Shown here: in pieces, positions 1 through 7,502 of the stretch
Numbering within the stretch: position 1 is the stretch's first letter
Layout: each line of letters begins with the position of its first letter
Notes under the pieces: generated by a model
The model's input: only the letters and a program-made list of their open reading frames with translations
Told to the model about the DNA's origin: nothing
Databases searched by the model: none
Program-made: the position numbers and the translations under genes
Source of the DNA: Anaerorudis sp964444915
GTDB lineage: Bacteria > Bacteroidota > Bacteroidia > Bacteroidales > Dysgonomonadaceae
Direction of reading: 5' to 3'
Assembly: GCA_964444915.1 (NCBI GenBank)
Contig: CAYUIY010000083.1
Coordinates: forward strand, 1 to 7,603
DNA length: 7,603 bases

Positions 1-1257
1 CAGAAAACGCGTTTTACCGCTTCCTTTTTCTCCTGTAACAATAGCAACCGTAGCCTGTTGTCGCTGCCGTGTCCCGATTTCATGCATTCGATATTCGGCA
101 TACGACATGAATTTTCGAATAATTTCGATGGGGTGACTAAAAATCGTTTTCAGGTTGGGCACCAACGCGATCATGTTGGGCAAACTTTCGGTAGACAAAT
201 CGAGTGCGGTATAAAGCGAGAGAAGCGATTTTCGTTGGAACATTTTTTTGATTTTCGGACTATAAAGTTCTGTGCCGATGACGGAAAAGCCGATTACGAC
301 GACAATGGCGCGTACATTCATTTCAATGCCGATCAGTGTTCCTTCACCTAATGATACCCCGCCTTGAAACTGCGAAAAAGCCACAGCGGCAATCACCGTA
401 ATAAGGAAAAACGAAATCCACAGGCGGGGTCGCGCCAGACGGCGCAATGCTACTTTGTAGTGCATGATCCAGCTTGCGATAACGGCAATGCTCATGCCGA
501 ACCAATATCCGGCAGGTATGAAGTTGGCCGTGACAAGTACGGCACCGACAGCCAACAGGTCGAAAATCAGCCAAATGGTGGAGAAGGGAAAATGTGAATA
601 TTTGGGAATTAGCGTGACGGGGGGGTTGTTTTTATCGTTAATCGGTTGCGGCATCAAATCGGCCGATTCGAGTCGTTTTCCAATGGAAATACCGGCGATG
701 GCCGTACCCATTCCCAATAAAACATAAATGATCAACAACAATACGATGGGAGCCCAAACCATATCGATATCGGTATGCAATTGTTTTTGGGCATATACCA
801 TGATGCTTTCGTATAGTTTCACCAAATTGTATCCATATGCGATTACTTTGCTGATGATCGCCTGCACCAAATTCCACGACATGGCCAGAATGGCGCCGAT
901 CGTAAAACCGATTCGGTTTTTACCGAACAATCCGACCGATGCTTCGAGTAAAAGTGCTTCGCTGACGATGGCAATCATCGGCCCAAAAATCACTGCGCTG
1001 GGCGACATGGTTTTCAGCAATGCGCAGATTATCCCTGCGCGCCAAAACAAACCTTTATCCTTCCAGCGGTAACTTGCCGATATGAGGATAATCAATCCGA
1101 TGGCGGTAAGAATATGTCCGCTGAACGGGACCCTGAGGTTGTGCAAAAAACTTCCCCATACAATTTCCACCGATGCCCACATCGAACCCATGATGGATGC
1201 TTTGATCCATTGTTCCTTCAGCTGTACTTTTGTTGTTTCTGTTGTTTTCACGTTCAT
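1..1257 (-). CDS. Polytopic membrane protein with C-terminal P-loop NTPase start; ECF-transporter-like (partial, 3' end missing)
   Basis: An uninterrupted frame of 419 codons runs from an ATG at 1257 off the left edge, so the C-terminus is missing. Residues 1-20 are polar. Residues 20-145 hold several hydrophobic segments with a layout like an ECF S-component. More membrane segments lie near 167-190, 225-260 and 279-296. Residues 300-400 are amphipathic, with Arg-rich stretches recalling the cytosolic coupling region of EcfT. At 404-419 the sequence reads VAIVTGEKGSGKTRFL: a beta strand followed by Walker A (GEKGSGKT, 409-416), close to the ITGxxGxGKTT start of THEP1/NTPase_1 nucleoside triphosphatases. 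The start lies 25 bases after the receptor stop, so it is the fifth gene of the operon. Seen: membrane segments and P-loop. Inferred: an inner-membrane transporter carrying its own NTPase, perhaps for the ligand of the upstream receptor. The family assignment is from memory and tentative; another membrane-anchored P-loop protein is possible. Confidence 0.8.
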   Translation of the reverse strand, partial: MNVKTTETTKVQLKEQWIKASIMGSMWASVEIVWGSFLHNLRVPFSGHILTAIGLIILISASYRWKDKGLFWRAGIICALLKTMSPSAVIFGPMIAIVSEALLLEASVGLFGKNRIGFTIGAILAMSWNLVQAIISKVIAYGYNLVKLYESIMVYAQKQLHTDIDMVWAPIVLLLIIYVLLGMGTAIAGISIGKRLESADLMPQPINDKNNPPVTLIPKYSHFPFSTIWLIFDLLAVGAVLVTANFIPAGYWFGMSIAVIASWIMHYKVALRRLARPRLWISFFLITVIAAVAFSQFQGGVSLGEGTLIGIEMNVRAIVVVIGFSVIGTELYSPKIKKMFQRKSLLSLYTALDLSTESLPNMIALVPNLKTIFSHPIEIIRKFMSYAEYRMHEIGTRQRQQATVAIVTGEKGSGKTRFL

Positions 1258-1282
1258 CGGTTGGTGCAGAGGGTGAAGTTAC

Positions 1283-3280
1283 TTAATTCAATCGAAAGAC
1301 CAGCTTGGTAAAATAGTTTCTTCCCGCTTCGGGATAACCTTCGGCATAGGCATAATTGGTGTCAAAAAGATTATTCAGTCCCGCGTAGAGCGTCAATTGT
1401 TTCCACGAAAACGCACCCTGCAGGTTGAACAAATGAAATTCGCCGGCCGTGATGCCGTAGGAACGGCTGTATCGGCGCGAATAGTATTCGTGGATAAGGC
1501 CGGCCTTTGCCCAACTCGTGGGTTGATACGACAAATGGTTCCACACCTTGTGTTTGGGAACATCCGTAAACCGTAAATCGGGATCCGATAGATTTTTTTG
1601 AATGATGAAGGAATAGGAGGAAGTCAAATCGAGATTTTTCAGGATCGTATAGTGCAAACTTGCATCGAATCCGCGAAAACCGGCTTTTCCTGCATTCTGT
1701 ATTTGCGTGAGATTTCCTTCGACATCGTTCACCAATTGAATAACATCATGCAAACGAATATAATATACCGAACCGTTGAGTGACAAATTGCGCAACATCC
1801 CGTATTGAAACGAAACATCGAAATGGGTGGCTTTTTCGGTTTGTAGTTCGGGGTTGGGAAGCCCCTGCCCCATCTTGTACGAATACCGTTCCTTGAGTGT
1901 GGCGAACCGTGTTTTTCGCGCCACGTAGGCCGACATCGAAAAGTTCTCGGCGGCCGTCCAGTTGGCAGATAGTTGTGCATTGACGGCCTGATGCGAGTTT
2001 TCGGGAAACGTAGTTGTCCCTTCGTCTGTAACCTGATCCTCGGCTTTCAGACTTTTTTGCCGATTGTAAGATAATCCTCCGGTTAATGCCCATTTTTCGT
2101 TTATCGTGTACCGATCGTCCAACCCTATGCTCCACACAAAATCGCTGTTGGTGAGCTGCGGACTCCCTTCGTTGTGCGATTTGTGCTCGTTTCGATTCAG
2201 CTGAATCGAAAAATTCAACCGATTGTCGGCGATGGAGGTATTCGATAAAATCACGTTTCCTCCAACGTTTCGATCGTTATATATGCTGGTAAAAGCGTAT
2301 TTCTTGTTCTGCGTGGTGTACGACTGATCGTCGTAGCTTTCCATTACGTTGTAGAATTTGTCTGCATAAAGACTTGCCTTGAGGTCGTTGTTCGTGTTTA
2401 TCCGGTTTTTCGAAATGAAATACAGACTATGCCTTTCCCATACGGGCCATTGCCAAAATCGGACAGATTGCTTCTCGTCGCTTCCGCTGTATGGCGGATT
2501 CCCTTTGGCATTGTTTTGATAGTGGTAGTTGAGGGTAAACTCTTGACCCGGGGAAGAAAGGTATCCGATTTTCAGGTTTACTTTCCGAAAATCGGAGTAG
2601 GAATTGTCCCTGCGTCTGTCCGGCTGATACGTAGTGGGTTGATAGTTGTGCGAAAGTGTAAAATAGTCGGTATGACGCTCGTAATAACCGGCTTGGGCAA
2701 ATAATTTCTCCCTTCGGCTTCCGACGTTTACTCCATATTCATACGTGTTGCCACTTGCCAGGCCGGTTATTGCCTGCAGATTCACTTTGTCGGTGGGTTG
2801 AAAACTCACCAGATTGATGCTCCCGCCAATGGCGTTGGGTCCTAACGACATGGGTGTAAGGCCTTTTGTAAGCGAAACCTGAGCATAATCGAACGTGGTG
2901 AGGTGTCCCAAATCGATGTCGCCATCGTAAGGCATCTGAAGCGGGATTCCGTCCACGAAAACGGGAATGCCTCGGATATCGAATCCCCGCACCAGGATAG
3001 TCGGTTCGAAACGACTGCCCATATTGGCATATATCACCGAGGGAATCGATCGCAACGCTTCACTCACGTTGGTGTTGTTCATCTGCAGATTGAAATCCTG
3101 ACCGACCGTGTTGTCCGATCTTGGCGCAAGCACAACAACTTCACCCAGTTGAAACGTGTTCGATATACCGGTTGTGTCTATCTCTTCGGCATGTATTGCC
3201 GATAGAGTCAAATATAAAAACACTAGAACAAAGACTGCCCGTTTTATCACCACGACCGGTTTTTCCGCTGTTTTATTCAT
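1283..3280 (-). CDS. TonB-dependent outer-membrane receptor
   Basis: 665 residues from ATG 3280. It should bind a ligand outside the cell and carry it through the outer membrane using TonB/ExbBD energy. Residues 1-31 form a signal peptide (basic start, hydrophobic 15-28, cleavage after AIHA). A TonB-box-like EVVVLA is at 47-52. The plug follows at about 55-165, with EALRSIPSV, LVRGF (96-100), IPVFVDGIPL (105-114) and GPNAIGGSINLV (147-158). The rest, rich in aromatic and alternating polar residues, is the barrel, ending in the typical NLFD-NYAYAEGYPEAGRNYF region and a final strand FRLN rather than a terminal Phe. There is no carboxypeptidase-regulatory-like extension as in SusC proteins and no SusD partner, and the length is that of small-ligand receptors (siderophores, cobalamin, metal complexes). 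It starts 21 bases after the FeS subunit stop. The ATG was preferred to an upstream in-frame TTG at 3283. The ligand is not identifiable; position in a molybdoenzyme operon suggests a substrate or cofactor of that enzyme. Confidence 0.95.
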   Translation of the reverse strand: MNKTAEKPVVVIKRAVFVLVFLYLTLSAIHAEEIDTTGISNTFQLGEVVVLAPRSDNTVGQDFNLQMNNTNVSEALRSIPSVIYANMGSRFEPTILVRGFDIRGIPVFVDGIPLQMPYDGDIDLGHLTTFDYAQVSLTKGLTPMSLGPNAIGGSINLVSFQPTDKVNLQAITGLASGNTYEYGVNVGSRREKLFAQAGYYERHTDYFTLSHNYQPTTYQPDRRRDNSYSDFRKVNLKIGYLSSPGQEFTLNYHYQNNAKGNPPYSGSDEKQSVRFWQWPVWERHSLYFISKNRINTNNDLKASLYADKFYNVMESYDDQSYTTQNKKYAFTSIYNDRNVGGNVILSNTSIADNRLNFSIQLNRNEHKSHNEGSPQLTNSDFVWSIGLDDRYTINEKWALTGGLSYNRQKSLKAEDQVTDEGTTTFPENSHQAVNAQLSANWTAAENFSMSAYVARKTRFATLKERYSYKMGQGLPNPELQTEKATHFDVSFQYGMLRNLSLNGSVYYIRLHDVIQLVNDVEGNLTQIQNAGKAGFRGFDASLHYTILKNLDLTSSYSFIIQKNLSDPDLRFTDVPKHKVWNHLSYQPTSWAKAGLIHEYYSRRYSRSYGITAGEFHLFNLQGAFSWKQLTLYAGLNNLFDTNYAYAEGYPEAGRNYFTKLVFRLN

Positions 3281-3301
3281 CAAATGGGATCTACGCTCGA
3301 T

Positions 3302-3994
3302 TTATTGAATGAAATCCAATCCCGTACGCCTCGTTTTTTTCTTGTTGGGCGGAATATAATAAACACTCGGCCGGGTGTCTAATTCGGGATGGAGCGTTTC
3401 AACGGGATTCTCGCGAATGAGTTGCGAGACATCGCTGTCTTCATCGTTCAGGTCGCCAAAGAAGCGGGCGCGTTCCGGACAAACGTCGATACAAAACGGA
3501 TTCAGGCCCTGATCAATGCGTTCCACACAGAAAGTGCATTTTTCGACCACGCCTTGATAGCGGGGTGTAACCCCCTCTTCTCCAAGCTGAACATCGCAAT
3601 GTTCGTAACGGGGTTCTTCGGTATTCGCAATGCGCACGCCATAGGGACATGCCTCAACACAAGCCCTGCATCCGATACATTTGTCATAATCGATCAAAAC
3701 CAACTTGTCTTCTTCTCTTTGATAAGAAGCTCCCGTTGGGCAAACATCCACACAAATCGGATTTTCGCAATTCTGACAATTCAACGGAATGGAATAACGC
3801 ACGGGATGTTTGTAGGTTCCTCCGGCCGTATCGATATGATCGCCGCCTACCGTGATCACCCTATTCCACCACAAACCATCGGCAAGATTGTTTTTTATTT
3901 TGCAACCTACAGCACAGGTTTGACATCCCACGCAACGGGTAAGGTCAATAACCATTCCCCAACGTTTTTTCTTTTTCTTATCGTTATTTTCCAT
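3302..3994 (-). CDS. DmsB-like electron-transfer subunit with four [4Fe-4S] cluster motifs
   Basis: 230 residues. It is the electron-wire subunit of a DMSO-reductase-family complex, passing electrons between the NrfD-type membrane subunit and the catalytic subunit. Four cysteine motifs are intact: C21-x2-C24-x2-C27-x3-C31; C73-x2-C76-x4-C81-x3-C85-P; C106-x2-C109-x2-C112-x3-C116-P; and C153-x2-C156-x11-C168-x3-C172-P. This is the DmsB/PsrB/NrfC ferredoxin pattern, and all sixteen ligands are Cys, so four [4Fe-4S] clusters are expected. There is no signal peptide; the N-terminus is a Lys run (KKKKKR, 6-11), and the C-terminal 15 residues are also basic. ATG 3994 was chosen over an in-frame ATG at 4012 because it leaves a 5-base gap after the catalytic gene and has GGAAGG at a proper distance. 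The two genes are probably translationally coupled. The role is firm at family level; the specific complex name is not. Confidence 0.96.
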   Translation of the reverse strand: MENNDKKKKKRWGMVIDLTRCVGCQTCAVGCKIKNNLADGLWWNRVITVGGDHIDTAGGTYKHPVRYSIPLNCQNCENPICVDVCPTGASYQREEDKLVLIDYDKCIGCRACVEACPYGVRIANTEEPRYEHCDVQLGEEGVTPRYQGVVEKCTFCVERIDQGLNPFCIDVCPERARFFGDLNDEDSDVSQLIRENPVETLHPELDTRPSVYYIPPNKKKTRRTGLDFIQ

Positions 3995-3999
3995 AGCTG

Positions 4000-6414
4000 T
4001 TATCCTTCCCATTTTTCAACTTCCACCAGGGCATCAAAAAACGACATACCGTAGTGAACCGTATTGATATGATTTTTAGTTAATTCCTGATAACCTCCTT
4101 CTTTAAACTGATGACGCTGCCAACCTTTGGGAATGGCGGCTCCACCGTCGTTGATAGCATCGTCCACTACGAGGCGTACCACGCAATGGCCGCGATCGTT
4201 GAATACTCTTACGTAATCGCCGTCCTTAAGTCCTCTTTTCGCACTTTCTTTACGATTGAGGTAAACCACTGGTTCGGGGTCGATTTCGCGCAAGGCAGCT
4301 ACTTCATAAAAAGTGGTATGTACACGCCATTTGGTGTGAAGCGTGCTCAATGCCAACGGATATTTTTTGATGAGAGGATTCTCGAACCAAGCTTCGGCCG
4401 GCGGTTCGAAATGAGGCAACGGATTATGTCCTTCGTTTACCGGCAACTGCAGTGCAGGCATGGTTTTCGGGAAAACGGTTGCCACCCCTTCGGAATAAAA
4501 TTCGGCACGACCGGTGCGCGTGTAAAACACGCCGTCGGCAAAAGGAACGGAATGAGGATCGGAGAGTCGAGCGATGCCTTTTTCTCTAAATTCTTTCAGA
4601 ATTTCTTCCTTCCTGTCCCCAAAAAGATTTCCCAGCACGTCGAGAATGTCTTCTATCTGATCTTTGGCTTCCCCCTGAAAATATTCGCCATATCCCATTT
4701 TCTGCGCCAAGAGTTTGAATATCTCCCAATCGCCTTTGCTTTCGCCCATAGGTTCGATGGCTTTTTCCATACGCATCACATACGGATGAAGTCCGCCGAC
4801 GATATCGTCGTTTTCGAACCAACTGGTGCAAGGCAAAAACAAATCGGCGTGACGTGCCGTATCGGTCATAAGCATGTCGATACAGCAGATGAAATCGAGC
4901 TTATCTTCGCTGAACATCTCCTCGATCGTTACCTTTTGTTCGGCGTGATTGCTTACTACATTTCCCGTGGTTAAAATCAACCCTTTGATAGGCCAATCTT
5001 TTGAAACGGGTGTTTTGGAGGTTGGACCTGCAAGCGGATTGCCGGGATCTTTGGGTTCCCACGCATCCACTTTCCCGGTGAGAATGGCTTGCTGCAACAG
5101 CACGAAATTGAGCAGTTCGGCTTGCGTTCCCGATGGAGCTGTCCAAGGTCCCATCACCGCATCCGATATGGTATATTGTATGGCGCTTTGCCCCATTGTT
5201 CCGAGTGGAGATGCGCCCTTCTTCCCGATTTGTCCGGTAATTACACCGAGCGTGGCAATACCTCTGCCCACCTGATCGGCATTGTCCCATCGATCTATTC
5301 CGAATCCGGGATATATGGTGGAAGGTGTATTGGTGGCATAAATTCGGGCTATTTCTCTAATTTTTTCCGCCGGTACGGTTGTTATTCTTTCCGCCTCGTC
5401 AGGCTTGTATTTGTCGGCTTCGTCCTTCAGCATTTGTAAGGCCGTTTTTACCTGCAAGGTGTTGCCGTTGTGCAACGTAACGTCGAAAGTTCCCAATAAT
5501 TCGGGCCGGGTAACCGATTCGACCGGTTCAATTTCGCCCGATTCAGAATCCACGACCACATATCCGGCTTGATCGCTTCCGTCGATATCGTTTTGACGAA
5601 GAAACAAGCCGTTGTCCTGACGCACAAGGAAAGGCGCTACCGTGTGTCGAATGCAATAATCGCTGTCGATCAGGTTTTCTTCTATGATAACCTGTATCAT
5701 CGACAAGGCAAGGACAACATCCGATCCGGGACGAATTCTTACCCATTCGTGCGATTTGGCGGCGGTCTCGCTATAACGGGGGTCGATACAAATCAATTTT
5801 GCCCCGTTTTCCAAAGCATCGAGCACAAAATGCCAATTATGCACCTGCGAATCGGTGATGTTCGTTCCCCAAAAAATGAGGGTTTTGGCATAGCTTAAGT
5901 CTTTCGGTTCCGGTCCCAAAAAGAGGGAGGCCATACCGCCTGCCATATTGGCCACAACCTGCGACATACCTGTAGGCATTCCGAAATCGACACCATCCAC
6001 CACGATCGTTCCCTCAAAAATATTGCCAAAACGTTTGATGGCACCCGGCATGCCGCCGTTGATGGCAGCATAACTCCCCGACCACGGAATAAAGGCAACG
6101 GCTTTCGATCCGTATTTTTCGCGAATCCGGTTTAGATTTGTTGCCAATATATCGATAGCCTCGTCCCAGGTAATCTGTTCGAATTTGTTTTCGCCGCGCT
6201 TGCCCACACGTTTCATCGGATGAAGGATGCGCTCTTTGCTGTTGACGCGCTGGGGGTGCGTTAGCCCCCTCAGGCAAATGCGGTTGTAGGAGGGATCGGG
6301 AAAAGGCGCAGCCGATGTTTGAACCAGTTTTCCGTCGCGCACGTGTGCATACAATCGGCAGTTCATCCAACAATTGGGAACACATGCCGAAAATTTTTTT
6401 ATTTCTGTACTCAT
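4000..6414 (-). CDS. DmsA-like molybdopterin (bis-MGD) oxidoreductase catalytic subunit, no Tat leader
   Basis: 804 residues, the usual size for DMSO-reductase-family catalytic subunits. The N-terminal FeS site is C11-x3-C15-x3-C19-x27-C47 followed by LRG (DmsA-like Arg rather than the Lys of NapA/FdhF types). MKRVGKRGENKFEQITWDEA (67-86) is the hallmark start of the molybdopterin domain. FWGTNITDSQVHN (181-193) and LICIDPRYSETA (207-218) are MGD-binding segments. Residues 250-345 contain an APFLVR-D insert shared by many DmsA-like enzymes. The C-terminal molybdopterin dinucleotide-binding domain is at about 685-795 (LSTLHTKWRVHTTF, AIPKGWQRHQ). No Ser, Cys or Sec stands at the position expected for the Mo ligand (DFGMPTG, 143-149). 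There is no twin-arginine signal peptide: from ATG 6414 the first Cys is residue 11. Longer in-frame starts (TTG 6501) were rejected because they overlap the previous gene and add no leader. Second gene of the operon. Reaction unknown: oxyanion, S-/N-oxide, or another reduction such as aromatic dehydroxylation are possible. Confidence 0.95.
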   Translation of the reverse strand: MSTEIKKFSACVPNCWMNCRLYAHVRDGKLVQTSAAPFPDPSYNRICLRGLTHPQRVNSKERILHPMKRVGKRGENKFEQITWDEAIDILATNLNRIREKYGSKAVAFIPWSGSYAAINGGMPGAIKRFGNIFEGTIVVDGVDFGMPTGMSQVVANMAGGMASLFLGPEPKDLSYAKTLIFWGTNITDSQVHNWHFVLDALENGAKLICIDPRYSETAAKSHEWVRIRPGSDVVLALSMIQVIIEENLIDSDYCIRHTVAPFLVRQDNGLFLRQNDIDGSDQAGYVVVDSESGEIEPVESVTRPELLGTFDVTLHNGNTLQVKTALQMLKDEADKYKPDEAERITTVPAEKIREIARIYATNTPSTIYPGFGIDRWDNADQVGRGIATLGVITGQIGKKGASPLGTMGQSAIQYTISDAVMGPWTAPSGTQAELLNFVLLQQAILTGKVDAWEPKDPGNPLAGPTSKTPVSKDWPIKGLILTTGNVVSNHAEQKVTIEEMFSEDKLDFICCIDMLMTDTARHADLFLPCTSWFENDDIVGGLHPYVMRMEKAIEPMGESKGDWEIFKLLAQKMGYGEYFQGEAKDQIEDILDVLGNLFGDRKEEILKEFREKGIARLSDPHSVPFADGVFYTRTGRAEFYSEGVATVFPKTMPALQLPVNEGHNPLPHFEPPAEAWFENPLIKKYPLALSTLHTKWRVHTTFYEVAALREIDPEPVVYLNRKESAKRGLKDGDYVRVFNDRGHCVVRLVVDDAINDGGAAIPKGWQRHQFKEGGYQELTKNHINTVHYGMSFFDALVEVEKWEG
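4004..4009 (-). promoter_or_regulatory. Shine-Dalgarno sequence deciding the DmsB-like start
   Basis: GGAAGG on the minus strand sits inside the last codons of the catalytic subunit gene and 9 bases before ATG 3994. It is the clearest anti-16S match in the operon; other junctions have A-rich leaders. It supports ATG 3994 over the in-frame ATG at 4012, and implies coupled translation of catalytic and FeS subunits. Confidence 0.6.
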
Positions 6415-6436
6415 ATCGATACTCTTTTTTCTTACG

Positions 6437-7381
6437 TTAAACCAATGGAGAAATACGCAATCCTGCCAACAGCTGACTATACCGGAACGTGAAACTTCCA
6501 AGAATGGTGCACACGCCTGTCAAAATCACGATTGAGGCAGGAAATATCCCTTTCGTCATCATCATACCAAGCATGATTATCGGCAAAAGAGAACCCACGA
6601 TTTGCGAAAACCAAAACCAACCCGAAGCTTTTCCCTTCAACAAATAGCCGATCGATGCCTTGATGCACGAATTTCCCGGACTGTTGCGTTCAAACAAATA
6701 CACGAAAACCGACACGAGCGTGATAAGAAGCGAAGCAAGAAATACCCCGTAGAACGAAGGGGGAAGGGCTTCTCCGTTGGCAACAACCATCGCTCCTATA
6801 AGCCCAAAGCTGCCGGTAACCGCATATTCGAGAAACAGGATCGGCGTAAAAATGCTGTTCCATAAAGGAATGTTGCGCGAATAATAAAGCACGAATCCCG
6901 GATAAACCATGATGACGAGGGCAAAGAAAATCGCCATTACAATAAGCATCCGACCAAACGTATCGCCTTGTGAAAATACGGCATCCGACCAAGGCAAGGA
7001 AGGAATCAAGCCGGGAAGAACGTAAAGGACAACAAGTCCCAAAAAAATAAAATCGGAAATGGCTCCCCGCGAAATCCATGCGTTTCTTGGTTTGAGGAAG
7101 GAGTTCAAAAACCGGAACGGTTTCCCGAGATCGAGAATCAAAATCATACCGCCGATTGCTACAAGAATCAGCCCAACAATGTCGATGGCATTCATTCCCA
7201 AAAAAAGGCCGCCTCCACTGATTCCGAAAAATTGCCGCAGACAAAAAATGCCGCTCCCTATTCCCATCGCCCAAAACCAAAAAGCATGCGATACACGCCA
7301 ATAAGTTTGGGGAACATAGTGCAGGGCAAACCTGTCGACGGGACGTTCGTTTTCAATAATGCTTGGTGTTGTTGTCCACAT
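6437..7381 (-). CDS. NrfD/PsrC/DmsC-type membrane quinone-oxidoreductase subunit
   Basis: 314 residues, ATG at 7381. It anchors the complex in the inner membrane and exchanges electrons with the quinone pool, without haem. Eight hydrophobic segments are visible at roughly 31-50, 60-83, 107-126, 144-166, 177-200, 210-230, 255-274 and 281-301, as in the NrfD/PsrC family. Family signatures include YWRVSHAFWFWAMGIGSG near the first helix, DLGKPFRFLN (84-93), PRNAWISRGA (98-107), and YPGFVLYYSRNIPLWN (160-175). There is no signal peptide, as is normal here. It is the first gene of the operon and lies 22 bases upstream of the catalytic subunit; most complexes of this kind place the anchor last (A-B-C), so C-A-B order is noteworthy. 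A weak purine-rich leader (CGGAAAAAATACT) precedes the start. Whether it is closer to NrfD or DmsC cannot be settled by eye. Confidence 0.93.
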   Translation of the reverse strand: MWTTTPSIIENERPVDRFALHYVPQTYWRVSHAFWFWAMGIGSGIFCLRQFFGISGGGLFLGMNAIDIVGLILVAIGGMILILDLGKPFRFLNSFLKPRNAWISRGAISDFIFLGLVVLYVLPGLIPSLPWSDAVFSQGDTFGRMLIVMAIFFALVIMVYPGFVLYYSRNIPLWNSIFTPILFLEYAVTGSFGLIGAMVVANGEALPPSFYGVFLASLLITLVSVFVYLFERNSPGNSCIKASIGYLLKGKASGWFWFSQIVGSLLPIIMLGMMMTKGIFPASIVILTGVCTILGSFTFRYSQLLAGLRISPLV

Positions 7382-7423
7382 AGTATTTTTTCCGTTAAAA
7401 AGTTAGTAAAGCATTCGATTTAA

Positions 7424-7438
7424 TTGTGACCGACACAA
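7424..7438. promoter_or_regulatory. Short inverted repeat in the operon leader (candidate operator or small hairpin)
   Basis: TTGTG and CACAA arms are separated by 5 bases, lying about 43 bases upstream of the first start codon and about 60 bases downstream of the predicted transcription start. The half-sites recall the TGTG/CACA of CRP/FNR-family sites, but the spacing (5 instead of about 8 bases between TGTGA-type half-sites) does not match the canonical E. coli form. It could also be a 5-bp stem in the mRNA leader. A repeat this short can arise by chance. Confidence 0.25.
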
Positions 7439-7464
7439 AAAACGGCATAAGCCAACATATCCAC

Positions 7465-7494
7465 TTATTGTACCACGTAGGCGCCAAATTCCAT
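7465..7494 (-). other. Possible 9-residue leader ORF in the 5' UTR
   Basis: ATG at 7494 opens a frame MEFGAYVVQ that stops at 7465, only 2-4 bases after the predicted transcription start. A second short in-frame stretch (ATG at 7458, MLAYAVFCVGHN) follows before the operon. There is no ribosome-binding site and no run of a single amino acid that would suggest attenuation. It is listed for completeness and is probably chance. Confidence 0.12.
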
Positions 7495-7502
7495 GTCGAT
7501 TC

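Noticed and set aside
1258..1282. Possible terminator between the receptor and the membrane NTPase
   Set aside because: The 25 bases contain no stem-loop followed by a T run; the gap is too short and looks like an operon junction.
58..1311. Several plus-strand and minus-strand frames of 60-115 codons in the left 1.3 kb, suggesting a non-coding or broken region
   Set aside because: A single minus-strand frame of 419 codons, open to the window edge, covers 1-1257 and ends in a Walker A motif; the others are its shadows.
3995..4012. In-frame ATG at 4012 adding six residues to the FeS subunit
   Set aside because: It lies inside the catalytic gene; the ATG at 3994 has GGAAGG nine bases upstream and fits family N-termini.
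3389..4054. Plus-strand open frame of 221 codons
   Set aside because: It lies antisense to the four-cluster FeS subunit, whose sixteen cysteine ligands are intact; the plus-strand translation has no recognisable motif and no credible leader.
4111..4974. Plus-strand open frame of 287 codons
   Set aside because: It is the antisense shadow of the C-terminal half of the molybdopterin subunit; its composition is odd (rich in Phe, His, Arg) and no domain is visible.
6415..6501. Upstream TTG start adding 29 residues to the catalytic subunit
   Set aside because: The extension overlaps the 3' end of the NrfD-type gene, has no Tat or other leader, and the ATG at 6414 has a purine-rich leader at good spacing and places the FeS cysteines as usual.
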